Shown here: in pieces, positions 52,038 to 62,295 of the stretch
Layout of the letters: each line of letters starts with the position of its first letter
Position numbering within the stretch: the first letter of the stretch is position 1
From: CAYJBH01 sp964368815
GTDB taxonomy: Bacteria; Bacillota; Clostridia; Oscillospirales; Ruminococcaceae
Length of the DNA: 64,000 bases
Reading direction: 5' to 3'
Assembly: GCA_964368815.1 (NCBI GenBank)
Contig: CAYJDA010000009.1
Span: forward strand, 13,395-77,394
Translations under genes and position numbers: made by a program
The notes under the pieces: generated by a model
Database searches by the model: none
The model's input: only the letters and a program-made list of their open reading frames with translations
Told to the model about the DNA's origin: nothing

Positions 52038-53687
52038 ATGTCTAAGCTGATTTCATTTATTAAAAAGCGTAAAGTTTTGTTAATTGTTCTTACCGTAATT
52101 GCTATTATTATTGCGGTGGTAATTAATTTTATCTCGTCAACAGCCGCCTCGGTTAGCGGCATGTTGTCGATGCCGTCGGTAACGACGCTATCAAGGCAGA
52201 ATATAGAAAACGTTATAGTTGCTACCGGATCAACAGCCGCCTCCGAAACAAGAATAGTTGTCGGAACCGGTGCGGCGGGTTCTGAGCTTATCGCTGTTAA
52301 CGTTGAGGTTGGCGATGCTGTTTCTAACAACGAAATTTTAGCCCAACTTGATGATGAATCGGTTTACGACATGATAGAAAATGCACAGGAGAGCTACAGC
52401 GATAAAAACACCGACATCACCTACTCCAACGCAATAACCGACCATAATCTGTCTGTAGCGCAAAACAGTGTAACCGATGCGCAGAATGCGTATTCCGAGG
52501 CAAAGGCAGAGTATATATCCTCGCAGGAGGCGAACGCCTCCGAAAGAGCTACCTTGAATGAAAATTTAACAACACAAACAGCCTCGGCAAATAAACAGAT
52601 AACCTCCTTGTTAGAAGCATGGGTAATCTGGGCAAATGCAAACGGGTTTACCATAGACTCAACAAAGCCGGAGCTTTTTGAAACCGAGCTTAACAGTGCG
52701 TATAGAGCAATAGCCCAGGCGGATTTAGGCTTGGCGGCAAACAAAGTAACCGTTGATACCTACAACTCAATAACTGCTCTGCGCAGCTCACTTAGCAGTA
52801 TTTCGGCAGAAATTGCAAAGTTAGAGGCTGAATCAGAGGCATTGCTGGAAGCATTTTCCACCCAGGAAACACAGCTGATTAACTCCATAGAGTCGGCACA
52901 TAATAACCTTACCTCTCAAACTCTGCAGGCCCAGTCCGGAAATTCTACTAACGCTCGAGCTTTAGAGGATTTAAACGAGTCTATTGCCGATGCAAAGGAA
53001 GGGCTGGACGACACCTATATCCGCTCACCGATAGACGGGGTTGTTACCGAGCTAAACTATGAGGTTGGAGACCCTCTCGGCACCTCCGCATTTTGCACGA
53101 TACAGAACATTTCGGATATGGAAATTTACACAACCATTCCAAGCTACGATGTTGTAAATCTCAGCGAGGGTATGAAGGCGGTTATAACCACCGATTCGAC
53201 CGGCGAAATTGAACTTAGCGGCACCATAACCGAAATTTCTCCCATAGCGGTTGATGCCTCGGGAAGTTTTAGCGTTTTAATTTCAATAGACGATAGCCAC
53301 GAAAATCTTCGTGTTGGTGTTCCTGCACAGATAACCTTTATACTTGAATCCTCCGAGGACACCTTTGCAGTTCCGATAGACGCAGTTGTTGAGCAGGACG
53401 GCAGTAGCTATATCTATGTTTACGACGCCATGCCAACGGCAGAGCAGGCGGCACTTGGCGAGGAGGACGGTCGACGCATGATTCAGGTTGCTACCGGACT
53501 TGAGGCAGACTATTTAATTGAGGTAATGTCGGCTGAGTTAACCGAAGGAATGATAATTTTAGATGATCCGCAAGGTTATAGTGTTGGCGGATTTAGCGAC
53601 ATGGAAGGCGCATTTATGATGACAGGTCCGGGGGCTGTACCCGCCGGTGGCGGCCAAGGCGGCGGCCCTGCCGGAGGTGGACGATAG
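52038..53687 (+). CDS. membrane fusion protein of a MacAB-type efflux system
   Basis: A 549-residue protein with one N-terminal membrane helix (about 13-33), a lipoyl-like half motif (NVEVGDAVSNNEILAQLDD), a long coiled-coil hairpin (about 110-320), the second half (YIRSPIDGVVTELNYEVGD) and a beta-barrel domain. The last 25 residues are Gly/Pro-rich. This matches HlyD/MacA-type adaptors. Its stop codon abuts the ATG of the ATPase gene without a gap. Substrate could be a peptide, antibiotic or lipid; unknown. Confidence 0.9.
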   Translation: MSKLISFIKKRKVLLIVLTVIAIIIAVVINFISSTAASVSGMLSMPSVTTLSRQNIENVIVATGSTAASETRIVVGTGAAGSELIAVNVEVGDAVSNNEILAQLDDESVYDMIENAQESYSDKNTDITYSNAITDHNLSVAQNSVTDAQNAYSEAKAEYISSQEANASERATLNENLTTQTASANKQITSLLEAWVIWANANGFTIDSTKPELFETELNSAYRAIAQADLGLAANKVTVDTYNSITALRSSLSSISAEIAKLEAESEALLEAFSTQETQLINSIESAHNNLTSQTLQAQSGNSTNARALEDLNESIADAKEGLDDTYIRSPIDGVVTELNYEVGDPLGTSAFCTIQNISDMEIYTTIPSYDVVNLSEGMKAVITTDSTGEIELSGTITEISPIAVDASGSFSVLISIDDSHENLRVGVPAQITFILESSEDTFAVPIDAVVEQDGSSYIYVYDAMPTAEQAALGEEDGRRMIQVATGLEADYLIEVMSAELTEGMIILDDPQGYSVGGFSDMEGAFMMTGPGAVPAGGGQGGGPAGGGR

Positions 53688-54398
53688 ATGGCAGCTGAGG
53701 TAATTAAAATCAAGGGCGTGTTTAAACGATATTTTGAAGGTATGGAAAACGAACTCTGTGCTCTTGATAATGTAACCCTTTCTATAGAAAAGGGAACCTT
53801 TGTCTCGGTTGTTGGTGCATCAGGTAGCGGAAAATCAACCCTAATGAACATAGTTGGAGCTTTAGACCGACCATCCGAGGGGGAATACCTTTTAGACGAT
53901 GTAGATATAATGGCGGCAAAGGACAGCGACCTTTCCGGAATAAGAAATAAAAAGATAGGTTTTATTTTTCAGAATTTTAATCTAATACCGCGAATAAATG
54001 CACAGCGCAACGTTGAACTGCCGATGCTTTATGCCGGCCTTTCCAAAAAACAGCGCAGTATTAAAAGTGCCGAACTTTTAAAAACTGTTGATATGTATGA
54101 GCGCCGTCACCATAAACCTAACGAGCTTTCCGGCGGACAAAAACAAAGGGTTGCGATAGCCAGAGCGCTTGCAAACGACCCTGCTATTCTCCTTGCCGAC
54201 GAGCCAACCGGTGCACTTGACAGTAAGACCGGTCGGCTTGTTATGGATATTTTTCACGACCTACACCAAAACCATGGTAAAACCATCGTGTTAATTACCC
54301 ACTCGCCCGAGCTTGCTGAGGAGACCGAGAGAATTGTAACGCTGGTAGACGGAGTTGTGGTGAGCGATCGGCCGGGTAGCGGAAGAGGTGCTGTATGA
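53688..54398 (+). CDS. ABC transporter ATP-binding protein (MacB/LolD type)
   Basis: A 236-residue ATPase with Walker A GASGSGKST (residues 43-51), signature ELSGGQKQRVAIARAL and Walker B ILLADEPTGALD. It is of the MacB/LolD/FtsE class, which moves substrates by mechanotransmission rather than through the membrane. The stop overlaps the permease start by four bases (ATGA). Confidence 0.95.
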   Translation: MAAEVIKIKGVFKRYFEGMENELCALDNVTLSIEKGTFVSVVGASGSGKSTLMNIVGALDRPSEGEYLLDDVDIMAAKDSDLSGIRNKKIGFIFQNFNLIPRINAQRNVELPMLYAGLSKKQRSIKSAELLKTVDMYERRHHKPNELSGGQKQRVAIARALANDPAILLADEPTGALDSKTGRLVMDIFHDLHQNHGKTIVLITHSPELAEETERIVTLVDGVVVSDRPGSGRGAV

Positions 54399-55663
54399 GT
54401 ATTAAAGAAAATATCTCGTTGGCATTATCCTCGCTGTGGAGCAACAAAATGCGTGCTCTGCTTACCATGCTGGGAATTATTATCGGCATTGGTTCGGTAA
54501 TAACCATCTTTACCATAGGTAACTCGTTAAATGGATATATAGCGAGCGAGATGTCGGCAATGGGTGCAAATACTGTGAATCTATATATTACCCAGCGAAG
54601 CAACGAATTTTCTGCCGGCCCACAGGGTTTTAGCCAACCAACCGAACAGGATTTGATAAGCGACGAAATAATAGAGGAAATTAAAGCGCAGTTTCCTGAA
54701 GATATACAGTCGGTAGGAATAACAATAGGTGTTGGTAGCGGCACTGCAACCAAAGGTGACGACTATGCTAATTTTACACTTAGCGGAGTTACCGCAGACG
54801 AGGTAACCATAAGCAACCTTAACATGCTTTATGGAAGATTTTTGCTTGAGCGAGAAATAGAGGATGGAAAAAATGTAGTGGTAATATCGGATAACTTTGT
54901 TACCAACTACGGCTTTGAGGGCGACCCGATAGGCCAGCAGATAATGCTGGAGGGTCAGGGAGGCACGCCCGGAATTTTTACGGTTGTTGGAGTTTATGAG
55001 TATGAGCAGTCACTAATGACGATGGGCTCAACCGCCGGTGATGAGGATATAGAGTCTACCGCATATATACCCTACACCTCGGCACAACACCTCAGCGGCG
55101 CAGGCGATGGATATCAGTCTATAACCATACTGACAAGTTTAGGTTCCGACAGTACCGCCTTTGCTACCAATGTTTCGGAATATCTTAACAACCGTCAATA
55201 CTCCCAAAATGAGGATTATGAGATAGGTTCCTTTGCTATGGACAGCATAATAGAAACTATGACCACCATGTTAGCAACACTGCAACTTGCCATCTCGGCA
55301 GTAGCGGCAATTTCTCTTTTGGTTGGCGGAATCGGGGTTATGAACATTATGTTGGTTTCTATAACCGAGCGAACAAAAGAGATAGGAACAAGAAAGGCAC
55401 TTGGGGCAACAAACCTCTCCATAAGAGTGCAGTTTATTACCGAGAGCTCAATTATATGTATTATCGGTGGGGTTATTGGAATATTATTTGGTGTTGCTCT
55501 GGGAAGCATTGCATCTACATTGCTGGACTTCCCTGCATCACCCGACATGCTTGGAATTATTATTGCCGTTGCTTTCTCCTTTGCAATAGGTATATTTTTC
55601 GGATATTACCCCGCAAACAAGGCTGCAAAGTTAGACCCTATAGAGGCTTTAAGATATGAATAA
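54395..55663 (+). CDS. MacB-type permease (FtsX-like)
   Basis: A 422-residue permease with one N-terminal helix (ALLTMLGIIIGIGSVITIF), an extracytoplasmic MacB-like domain of about 230 residues, and three C-terminal helices in the FtsX domain (AISLLVGGIGVMNIMLVS, TERTKEIGTRKALGA). It overlaps nth by eight bases. With the adaptor and ATPase it forms a complete Gram-positive type tripartite pump without an outer membrane channel. Confidence 0.94.
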   Translation: MSIKENISLALSSLWSNKMRALLTMLGIIIGIGSVITIFTIGNSLNGYIASEMSAMGANTVNLYITQRSNEFSAGPQGFSQPTEQDLISDEIIEEIKAQFPEDIQSVGITIGVGSGTATKGDDYANFTLSGVTADEVTISNLNMLYGRFLLEREIEDGKNVVVISDNFVTNYGFEGDPIGQQIMLEGQGGTPGIFTVVGVYEYEQSLMTMGSTAGDEDIESTAYIPYTSAQHLSGAGDGYQSITILTSLGSDSTAFATNVSEYLNNRQYSQNEDYEIGSFAMDSIIETMTTMLATLQLAISAVAAISLLVGGIGVMNIMLVSITERTKEIGTRKALGATNLSIRVQFITESSIICIIGGVIGILFGVALGSIASTLLDFPASPDMLGIIIAVAFSFAIGIFFGYYPANKAAKLDPIEALRYE

Positions 55664-56285
55664 AAAAGCACTGGCCATAGTAGATTTGTTAGAAAAGGAA
55701 TATCCCTTGCCGGAATGTAGCTTGCAACATACTAATCCATACCATCTTCTGGTTTCGGTAAGACTTGCCGCGCAGTGTACCGATAAACGGGTAAACATGG
55801 TAACTCCGGCATTGTTTGAGAGGTTTCCAACGCCGGAAAAGATGCGCGATGCTGATTTCGAGGAAGTTTGCGCGCTGATTAGAACCACCGGGTTTTTTAG
55901 GGCTAAAGCTCGGGATTTAATTTTATGTGCTTCACAGCTATGTGATAACTTTGGCGGAAAAGTTCCGGACAACATGCAGGATTTACTCTCCCTTGCCGGG
56001 GTAGGGCGAAAGTCTGCCAACCTGATAATGGGCGATGTTTATGGCAAGCCCGCCATAGTGGCGGATACCCACTGCATAAGAATTACAGGTCGATTAGGTT
56101 TGGTTACAAGTAAGGACCCCACCAAGGTGGAAATGCAGCTATGGAAGGTTATACCTGCTGAAAAGGGAAGCGACTTTTGTCACCGTTTGGTAATGCATGG
56201 CAGAGCAGTTTGCGATGCAAGAAAACCCATATGCAACGAATGCGTTCTAACTAATCATTGTAATTATTACAACGCTAAAATATAA
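55656..56285 (+). CDS. nth: endonuclease III
   Basis: A 209-residue DNA glycosylase/AP lyase that removes oxidised pyrimidines. The helix-hairpin-helix is LAGVGRKSANL with catalytic K119, the catalytic aspartate is D137 in VADTHC, and the 4Fe-4S cluster cysteines are C186, C193, C196 and C202 with the normal 6-2-5 spacing. Start lies inside the permease gene. Confidence 0.96.
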   Translation: MNKKALAIVDLLEKEYPLPECSLQHTNPYHLLVSVRLAAQCTDKRVNMVTPALFERFPTPEKMRDADFEEVCALIRTTGFFRAKARDLILCASQLCDNFGGKVPDNMQDLLSLAGVGRKSANLIMGDVYGKPAIVADTHCIRITGRLGLVTSKDPTKVEMQLWKVIPAEKGSDFCHRLVMHGRAVCDARKPICNECVLTNHCNYYNAKI

Positions 56286-56300
56286 TCCTTTGTGATGGTC

Positions 56301-56328
56301 TTGATTTTTATATATTTTAGTGTATACT
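56301..56328 (+). promoter_or_regulatory. promoter giving a possibly leaderless regulator mRNA
   Basis: TTGATT (56301-56306), 16-base spacer, TATACT (56323-56328). The ATG of the regulator gene begins eight bases after the -10 box, right where transcription should start, and no ribosome binding site is visible. Confidence 0.6.
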
Positions 56329-56335
56329 TATAGAT

Positions 56336-58528
56336 ATGTTTTCTGTTAAATCATCTATAATTAAAAAGTATTTCTTCTCGGTAATGGTTTTATCTCTAAT
56401 ACCGGTTGTTATTTTGTCTACCTTTTTTTATATGGAGCGAAGCATAGAAATTGATGCCGAAACCGAGAAGGCTCGGCTTAATTCAATTGAGCAGGTTAAA
56501 AACAGAATAGATTTTTTAGAGTCGGATTTTGAGAACATTTCCCTCGAGCTTGCATATACGCTTAGCCTGCAACAGCAGCCACAGTCAGCAAGCTATATTG
56601 AAATGTTGTCGCATTATAAAAGCATGTTCGAAATTCCGCCCGAGATTGTTCTTTTTAACAAAAAAACAAACACAATTTTTACAGCAGAAAATGAAATGTC
56701 CTACCACGAGTGGGAAAATTCTCACGGAAATTCCTATGCTTATAACCTCAGCTTATCCAGCTTTTATACAAGGCTAATTTCTGATAATATGTCCCAGATT
56801 TTTTCTCCTACACCACGTGATGGCCTGTCGGGTTTAGATGAAAAGGGCATCTGTTTTATGTACCCATTAACCGATACAAACAACATTCCTACCGATAACA
56901 TCGCCTTTCTTTACGACAGCCAAAGCATAGAAAATATTATTAGATCATATATGGGCGACATAAACGGGTATTTTATTATCTACGACCCCTATCTTTTCCC
57001 ATGCTATACCGGCAAAATAGGCGAACCGGAAAATATTGAGTTAACGGAAAATGTTTTAAATTTGGTTAAACAGACGTTTGGAACCGGAGTTAACTCCATA
57101 AATGATAACGGCAGTGAGCTTATGTCGATTAGAACAATTTCGGAAATATCCGGATTAACCTATAGCATAATTATGTCGTCGGAAGATTATTACGCGTCGC
57201 AAGCAGCCTTTAACTACGAATTTATTAGCATGATACTGTTAATATTGCTTGTGTTTGCACTGCTGTCGGTTATTTTTGCGGTTTACAACTACTCACCTTT
57301 CAGAAAGCTGATGAAACAGGTAGACACCGATGACGAACATGATGAACTTTTAATCCTTAACAAAATTGTTAACGACAATACCATCCTTTCAAGCAGGCTA
57401 AAGCAGGTTTCACCGATAATACGAAATCGATGCATTGAGCATATATTAATTTCTAACAAAGATATCGAAAAGCTAAGATACTATGTGAAATGTGCCGGCA
57501 TTGAATTTGATCTGCCCCTTTTTGTTTCTATGATTGTTATTATTAATAATGATCAAACAAATATTGAAGAATGTACCGTTTTGATTGATACTATAACCAG
57601 CAAAAATGCAAAACTATTTACCTTAGAACTTGCACCGGATAAGGATAGGTTTGCCATTTTATGCAACCATGATTTAGATGATGAACAGTTTACTCAGCTG
57701 GCGCACAGCATTAAAAACACAATTGAAAATCATTTTCATGCCAAAACATTTATCGGCATAGGTAGCGTATGTAACGCCCTTGACGGTTGCTGCATGTCCT
57801 TCCTTAAGGCAAAAACAGCGATTGATCTGCGAAAAAACGATGAGGAAATTGTGGTTTTCTCGCCGCCGCCCGAGCAAAGCGATAAATACCCAACGGTTAA
57901 TATGTCGCTCTTATTACAGAGTATTAAACTTGGAAACAAGTCCGGTGCAATGGCCGTGTTTAACGACATATGCTCCGACATGAAGAGTAACCGCAACTCG
58001 GCAATCGTTTTTAAATATTTAACTGCCGAGATTGTTAGTTCGTTAATTCGTTTTGCCCAAAACAACGGATACAGCATTGATGCCGGAACCTTTTTATCCA
58101 CATTTACCGAGCAAAGTTATGTTGAGGATTTTAAACGCGAAACCGAAAAGCTGATAATAAATATTACCGATCATATTTCTAATGAACATGATGTTCAGAG
58201 TAATGAAGTTAAAATGACGGTAATACGTGAAATATCCGAACACTATAAGGAATACGATATATGTGTTGAATCAATAGCAAAGCAGCTTAACCTATCTCCG
58301 CGATATGTGGGGCGTTTGGTTATGGAGGAAACAGGATACAAATTTAGTGGCTACATTACCTATCTACGTATGGAATATGCAAAAAAATTATTATCCGAAA
58401 CAAACCTCAGGGTTAAGGATATAGTTTCGGAAATAGGATATGTTGATGATTCCAGCTTTATCAGAAAATTTAAATACTACGAAAACATGACGCCAAAGGA
58501 ATACCGAACAATGATGCGAGGCGAATAG
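56336..58528 (+). CDS. membrane-bound AraC-family transcription regulator
   Basis: A 730-residue protein with two membrane helices (about 11-31 and 296-318), an extracytoplasmic sensor domain of roughly 265 residues between them, a cytoplasmic central region, and a C-terminal AraC HTH pair (about 625-728: YDICVESIAKQLNLSPRYV then VKDIVSEIGYVDDSSFIRKF). Such regulators, of the YesN/one-component type, sense extracellular sugars and switch on the nearby transporter. Here the sugar ABC importer starts 200 bases downstream. No ribosome binding site precedes the ATG. Confidence 0.9.
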   Translation: MFSVKSSIIKKYFFSVMVLSLIPVVILSTFFYMERSIEIDAETEKARLNSIEQVKNRIDFLESDFENISLELAYTLSLQQQPQSASYIEMLSHYKSMFEIPPEIVLFNKKTNTIFTAENEMSYHEWENSHGNSYAYNLSLSSFYTRLISDNMSQIFSPTPRDGLSGLDEKGICFMYPLTDTNNIPTDNIAFLYDSQSIENIIRSYMGDINGYFIIYDPYLFPCYTGKIGEPENIELTENVLNLVKQTFGTGVNSINDNGSELMSIRTISEISGLTYSIIMSSEDYYASQAAFNYEFISMILLILLVFALLSVIFAVYNYSPFRKLMKQVDTDDEHDELLILNKIVNDNTILSSRLKQVSPIIRNRCIEHILISNKDIEKLRYYVKCAGIEFDLPLFVSMIVIINNDQTNIEECTVLIDTITSKNAKLFTLELAPDKDRFAILCNHDLDDEQFTQLAHSIKNTIENHFHAKTFIGIGSVCNALDGCCMSFLKAKTAIDLRKNDEEIVVFSPPPEQSDKYPTVNMSLLLQSIKLGNKSGAMAVFNDICSDMKSNRNSAIVFKYLTAEIVSSLIRFAQNNGYSIDAGTFLSTFTEQSYVEDFKRETEKLIINITDHISNEHDVQSNEVKMTVIREISEHYKEYDICVESIAKQLNLSPRYVGRLVMEETGYKFSGYITYLRMEYAKKLLSETNLRVKDIVSEIGYVDDSSFIRKFKYYENMTPKEYRTMMRGE

Positions 58529-58567
58529 GTAATATGCAAAATCAGTAACTGAATATGCTAAAAATGC

Positions 58568-58620
58568 AAATCGACTAATTCTACTGTCGCTACACCTGTA
58601 GAATAGTCGATTTTATTTTA
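58568..58620 (+). terminator. terminator after the AraC-family regulator
   Basis: AAATCGACTA-TTCTAC and GTAGAA-AGTCGATTT arms, one mismatch, loop of 13 bases, then TTTTATTTTA. It separates the regulator from the importer operon, which therefore needs its own promoter in 58621-58728; a TTGAAA with a weak -10 near 58690 is only a guess. Confidence 0.8.
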
Positions 58621-58728
58621 TTTAAAATATGCCGTTGATGCAATTTTACATAAAACACCAACAACATATTGAAAATATATTTAGGGTGTGTAATCATGTA
58701 ATTAACACGAAAGCAAAAAGGGGTAATC

Positions 58729-59661
58729 ATGACAGGCCAAAACGAAAAAACATCATTTATGTCTGCATGGACAAAAAACTATAAGGCATATAAATACATA
58801 TATTGGATGCTAATACCTGTTTTACTTTACTATACCGTTTTTCACTATTTCCCGATGTTTGGTGCAATAATCGCATTTCAGGACTATAAACCTGCTTTCG
58901 GTTTTTTTGAAAGCGAGTGGGTTGGCCTCGAAAATTTTATAAAGTTTTTTGAAAGTCCTTATGCATGGCGAGTAATACGAAATACTCTATCCATCAATAT
59001 CGCACAAATATTATTTGGTTTTCCTGCACCTATTTTACTTGCCTTAATGATTAACGAGGTTCGAGTTAAGGTGTTCAAGGTAAGCGTGCAAACTGCAAGC
59101 TATATGCCTTACTTCATATCCATGGTGGTTGTGTGTGGCTTACTCGCAGATTTTTCAAACTCAAACGGCATTTTCGGAAGTCTTGCTACATACTTCGGAA
59201 TGGAACCCACGAACCTACTCTCGGTGCCTGAATATTTTCAACCTATATATGTTATAAGTGGCATTTGGCAAAATGTTGGGTGGGGAAGCATTATATATCT
59301 TGCAACGCTATCCAATGTAGATCCATGTTTACATGAAGCGGCCGCAATCGACGGTGCAGGCAGGCTTAGGCGAATTATACATATTTCCTTTCCGGCTCTT
59401 CTGCCCGTCATAATAATTCAGCTAATAATGAGAATGGGAAACATCCTTACACAGGGTTTCGAAAAAGTTATCCTTTTATACAATCCGCTAACATACGAAA
59501 CTGCGGATATCATCTCCTCATTCCTCTACCGAGAGGGTTTATTGCGAGCCGACTACAGCTATGGTGCAGCGGTTGGAATATTTAACTCGGTTGTTAACAT
59601 TATTATACTAATTACTGTAAACAAAACATTTAGAAAAACTTCAGGTGAAAGTCTCTGGTAA
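58729..59661 (+). CDS. ABC sugar importer permease (LplB type)
   Basis: A 310-residue membrane protein with six helices. The cytoplasmic EAA loop that contacts the ATPase is EAAAIDGAGRLRRIIHISFP. Sequence style matches the LplB/YteP group of polysaccharide or oligosaccharide importers (CUT1-like). A GGGG site precedes the ATG. It pairs with the permease encoded 29 bases downstream. Confidence 0.94.
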   Translation: MTGQNEKTSFMSAWTKNYKAYKYIYWMLIPVLLYYTVFHYFPMFGAIIAFQDYKPAFGFFESEWVGLENFIKFFESPYAWRVIRNTLSINIAQILFGFPAPILLALMINEVRVKVFKVSVQTASYMPYFISMVVVCGLLADFSNSNGIFGSLATYFGMEPTNLLSVPEYFQPIYVISGIWQNVGWGSIIYLATLSNVDPCLHEAAAIDGAGRLRRIIHISFPALLPVIIIQLIMRMGNILTQGFEKVILLYNPLTYETADIISSFLYREGLLRADYSYGAAVGIFNSVVNIIILITVNKTFRKTSGESLW

Positions 59662-59690
59662 AATAAACTAAACGCAGAAAGGTGTTAATA

Positions 59691-60566
59691 ATGTTAGAAA
59701 AAAGCAGTTTTTCCGAAAAAATAGGAAGTTCGATAAATTATTTCTTTCTGGTTCTCCTATTTGCACTGTGTTTATATCCGATGTGGCATGTTGTTTGCGG
59801 TTCTGTCAGCGATCCTGTGTGGATTATGCAACATAATGGATTGCTATTCTGGCCAAACGGGTTTTCTCTTGAAGGGTATAAACAGGTTTTTGGCAACCCT
59901 AATATAGGCGCCGGATACTTAAATACAATATTTTATACCGTAGTGGGAACGTCCATCAGCATGCTGCTTACAACCTTGGGCGCATATGCATTGTCGAGAA
60001 CAGGATACATGTTTAAAAAGGGCATAACTTTTTTTATTGTTTTCACCATGTATTTTAGCGGAGGAATTATTCCAAGTTTTTTATTGGTAGATAACCTTGC
60101 ACTTACTGATACTCGCTGGGCAATACTACTTCCAACTGCAATTGCAACCTGGAACATGATAGTTATGAAAACTGCATTTCAGTCTGTTCCTAAAAGCCTT
60201 GAAGAGGCAGCAAAAATAGACGGCGCAAACGATATTTATATATTATTTAAAATATTTATTCCGGTTTCAATTCCCACCATGGCCGTTATTACCCTATTCT
60301 ATGTTGTTGCTCAGTGGAACTCATGGTTTAATGCCTCGATATATATAGACGACCGTTCGCTATTGCCGCTTCAGGTGTTTTTGCGAGAAATACTGCTGGC
60401 AAGCTCTTTAAACAGCACCTCCGGCATGGATTCCGAGACATATTTTTTGGAAAAGGTTATTAGATATTCAACCATAGTTGTTTCGACGGTTCCAATTTTA
60501 TGTGTCTACCCCTTTGCTCAGCGATACTTTATGTCGGGCCTTATGCTCGGCTCGGTTAAGGAATAA
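59691..60566 (+). CDS. ABC sugar importer permease (YtcP type)
   Basis: A 291-residue permease with six helices and the EAA loop EEAAKIDGANDIYILFKIF. The ATG at 59691 is preceded by AAAGGTG; a GTG nine bases earlier is part of that site and was not used. Together with the LplB-type permease and the downstream lipoprotein it forms an importer without an own ATPase; MsmX-type ATPases are normally shared. Confidence 0.94.
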   Translation: MLEKSSFSEKIGSSINYFFLVLLFALCLYPMWHVVCGSVSDPVWIMQHNGLLFWPNGFSLEGYKQVFGNPNIGAGYLNTIFYTVVGTSISMLLTTLGAYALSRTGYMFKKGITFFIVFTMYFSGGIIPSFLLVDNLALTDTRWAILLPTAIATWNMIVMKTAFQSVPKSLEEAAKIDGANDIYILFKIFIPVSIPTMAVITLFYVVAQWNSWFNASIYIDDRSLLPLQVFLREILLASSLNSTSGMDSETYFLEKVIRYSTIVVSTVPILCVYPFAQRYFMSGLMLGSVKE

Positions 60567-60636
60567 GCGGCTAATTTATTATTATTTAGATAAAATAGCT
60601 GTTTAGATAAATATTTACAATAGAAAGGAAAGCATT

Positions 60637-62265
60637 ATGAAAAGGACAAGATCGCTATCGTTGATTTTAGCATTAACCTTGCTGTTATCAGTGTTTAGCG
60701 CTTGCGCCCCGGCAGAGGAGAACGAGGGCGCAACTACACCATCGACAGATTCAACAGCCACAACATCTACGGCAACCGATGAAGCAGATTCCTTTGGCGG
60801 CTATCCCATAGAAGGGGATGTAACTCTTACCTACTGGCTACCACTTGTACCAAATCTTGCTCAGATGGTTTCCAACTGGGGAGAAGCTCCGGTAATGGAA
60901 GCAGCAACAGAGCAAACCGGAGTTACCATTGAATTTATTCACCCTGCGATAGGTATGGAGGCAGAGGATTTTAATCTTATGATTGCATCCAGCGATCTGC
61001 CGGATATTATCGGTGCACCAACCAGATATGAAGGCGGTGAGTTCCAGGGCATGTACGACGGTATTTTTATGGAACTTCAAGACATGATTCCGACCTATGC
61101 TCCTGATTTTTACAGCATTTTACAGACCGATGAAATGTTTGCAAGGGAGGTTTCGGATCAGGATGGAAAAATCCCCGCAATAGCTTCCTACAAACCTTTT
61201 GGTGACCCCGACTGGATGTATCTTGCATTTCAACAGGATGTACTCGATCAAATCGGACTTGATGTTCCTGTATATCTTGAAGACTACGAAGCTGTTTTTG
61301 AGGGCATGTTAGATTTGGGAATTACTCCTTATATGCTTACATCAACCGGATACGAGCCTTCATTTATCAACCTATTTGGTGTTCATGTTGGAACGGATAA
61401 GCTCTATCAAGATTTAGACGGAACTGTTCTTTATGCGCCTACTCAGGATGGATTTTTAGAGTATTTAACGCTAATGAACGATTGGTACAACAAGGGATAT
61501 ATATCTAAAGATTTTGCTGCTACAAGCGGTAGTCAAGCAGATACAATGTTTGACACCCAGCAGATAGGAACCTATAAAACACCATGTGTTGCGGTATATA
61601 ACAGAACAAGCGGCCAGGGCATAGAAGCAACAATCGCACCCCCACCAAGGCTGGAAGAGGGTCAGGATCTCCATTATAGCGATGTGTTTATTGCCACAAC
61701 GCAACCATCAGAAAACACCAAAGCCGCCATATCTAAGGACTGTGAAAACGTTGAAGCCGCACTTAGCTATCTCAACTACTTCTACACCGATGAGGGATAT
61801 GAACTTGCCAACTGGGGCGTTGAAGGACTTAACTTTGATGTTACCGATGATGGAAATGTTTATAACGATACTATGCTGAAAAATGATGCACTCGATCCCG
61901 AAGGATTAAACTACTACTATAAGCTTCATCTTTGGCCAAAGCATTCCGGCCTTGATGTAGAGGTTCATGCCAACCTGCTAAAGAGCCCGGGCGCACTTGA
62001 AATTCGTATGCGCTATGCCGGCGATGAAAACTTCGACAGTGCATTTGTATTGCCTAATTTAAGACTAACCGACGAGGAGTTATCCGATAGAACCGATATT
62101 CTTAGTGCTGCCAACACCTATGTTGATGAAATGACCCTAAAGTTTATCACCGGTGCAACACCACTATCCGAATGGGATAGCTATGTAGCAACACTTGAAG
62201 GAATGGACGTTCAGGCTGCAGTTGATATCACGCAGGTTGCTTTAGACAGATATATGGGTAACTAA
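60637..62265 (+). CDS. extracellular solute-binding lipoprotein
   Basis: A 542-residue binding protein. The signal peptide ends in LLSVFSAC with lipid cysteine C23. A Ser/Thr/Ala linker (about 24-55) leads to a family 1-type solute-binding domain (VTLTYWLPLVPN, then ASSDLPDIIGAP). Its size and the pairing with LplB/YtcP permeases fit an oligosaccharide-binding protein. A GAAAGGAA site precedes the ATG. Ligand is unknown; the nearby sulfatase suggests a sulfated sugar. Confidence 0.93.
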   Translation: MKRTRSLSLILALTLLLSVFSACAPAEENEGATTPSTDSTATTSTATDEADSFGGYPIEGDVTLTYWLPLVPNLAQMVSNWGEAPVMEAATEQTGVTIEFIHPAIGMEAEDFNLMIASSDLPDIIGAPTRYEGGEFQGMYDGIFMELQDMIPTYAPDFYSILQTDEMFAREVSDQDGKIPAIASYKPFGDPDWMYLAFQQDVLDQIGLDVPVYLEDYEAVFEGMLDLGITPYMLTSTGYEPSFINLFGVHVGTDKLYQDLDGTVLYAPTQDGFLEYLTLMNDWYNKGYISKDFAATSGSQADTMFDTQQIGTYKTPCVAVYNRTSGQGIEATIAPPPRLEEGQDLHYSDVFIATTQPSENTKAAISKDCENVEAALSYLNYFYTDEGYELANWGVEGLNFDVTDDGNVYNDTMLKNDALDPEGLNYYYKLHLWPKHSGLDVEVHANLLKSPGALEIRMRYAGDENFDSAFVLPNLRLTDEELSDRTDILSAANTYVDEMTLKFITGATPLSEWDSYVATLEGMDVQAAVDITQVALDRYMGN

Positions 62266-62295
62266 AATATATATCTAAACGGTTGATTATTTGTA

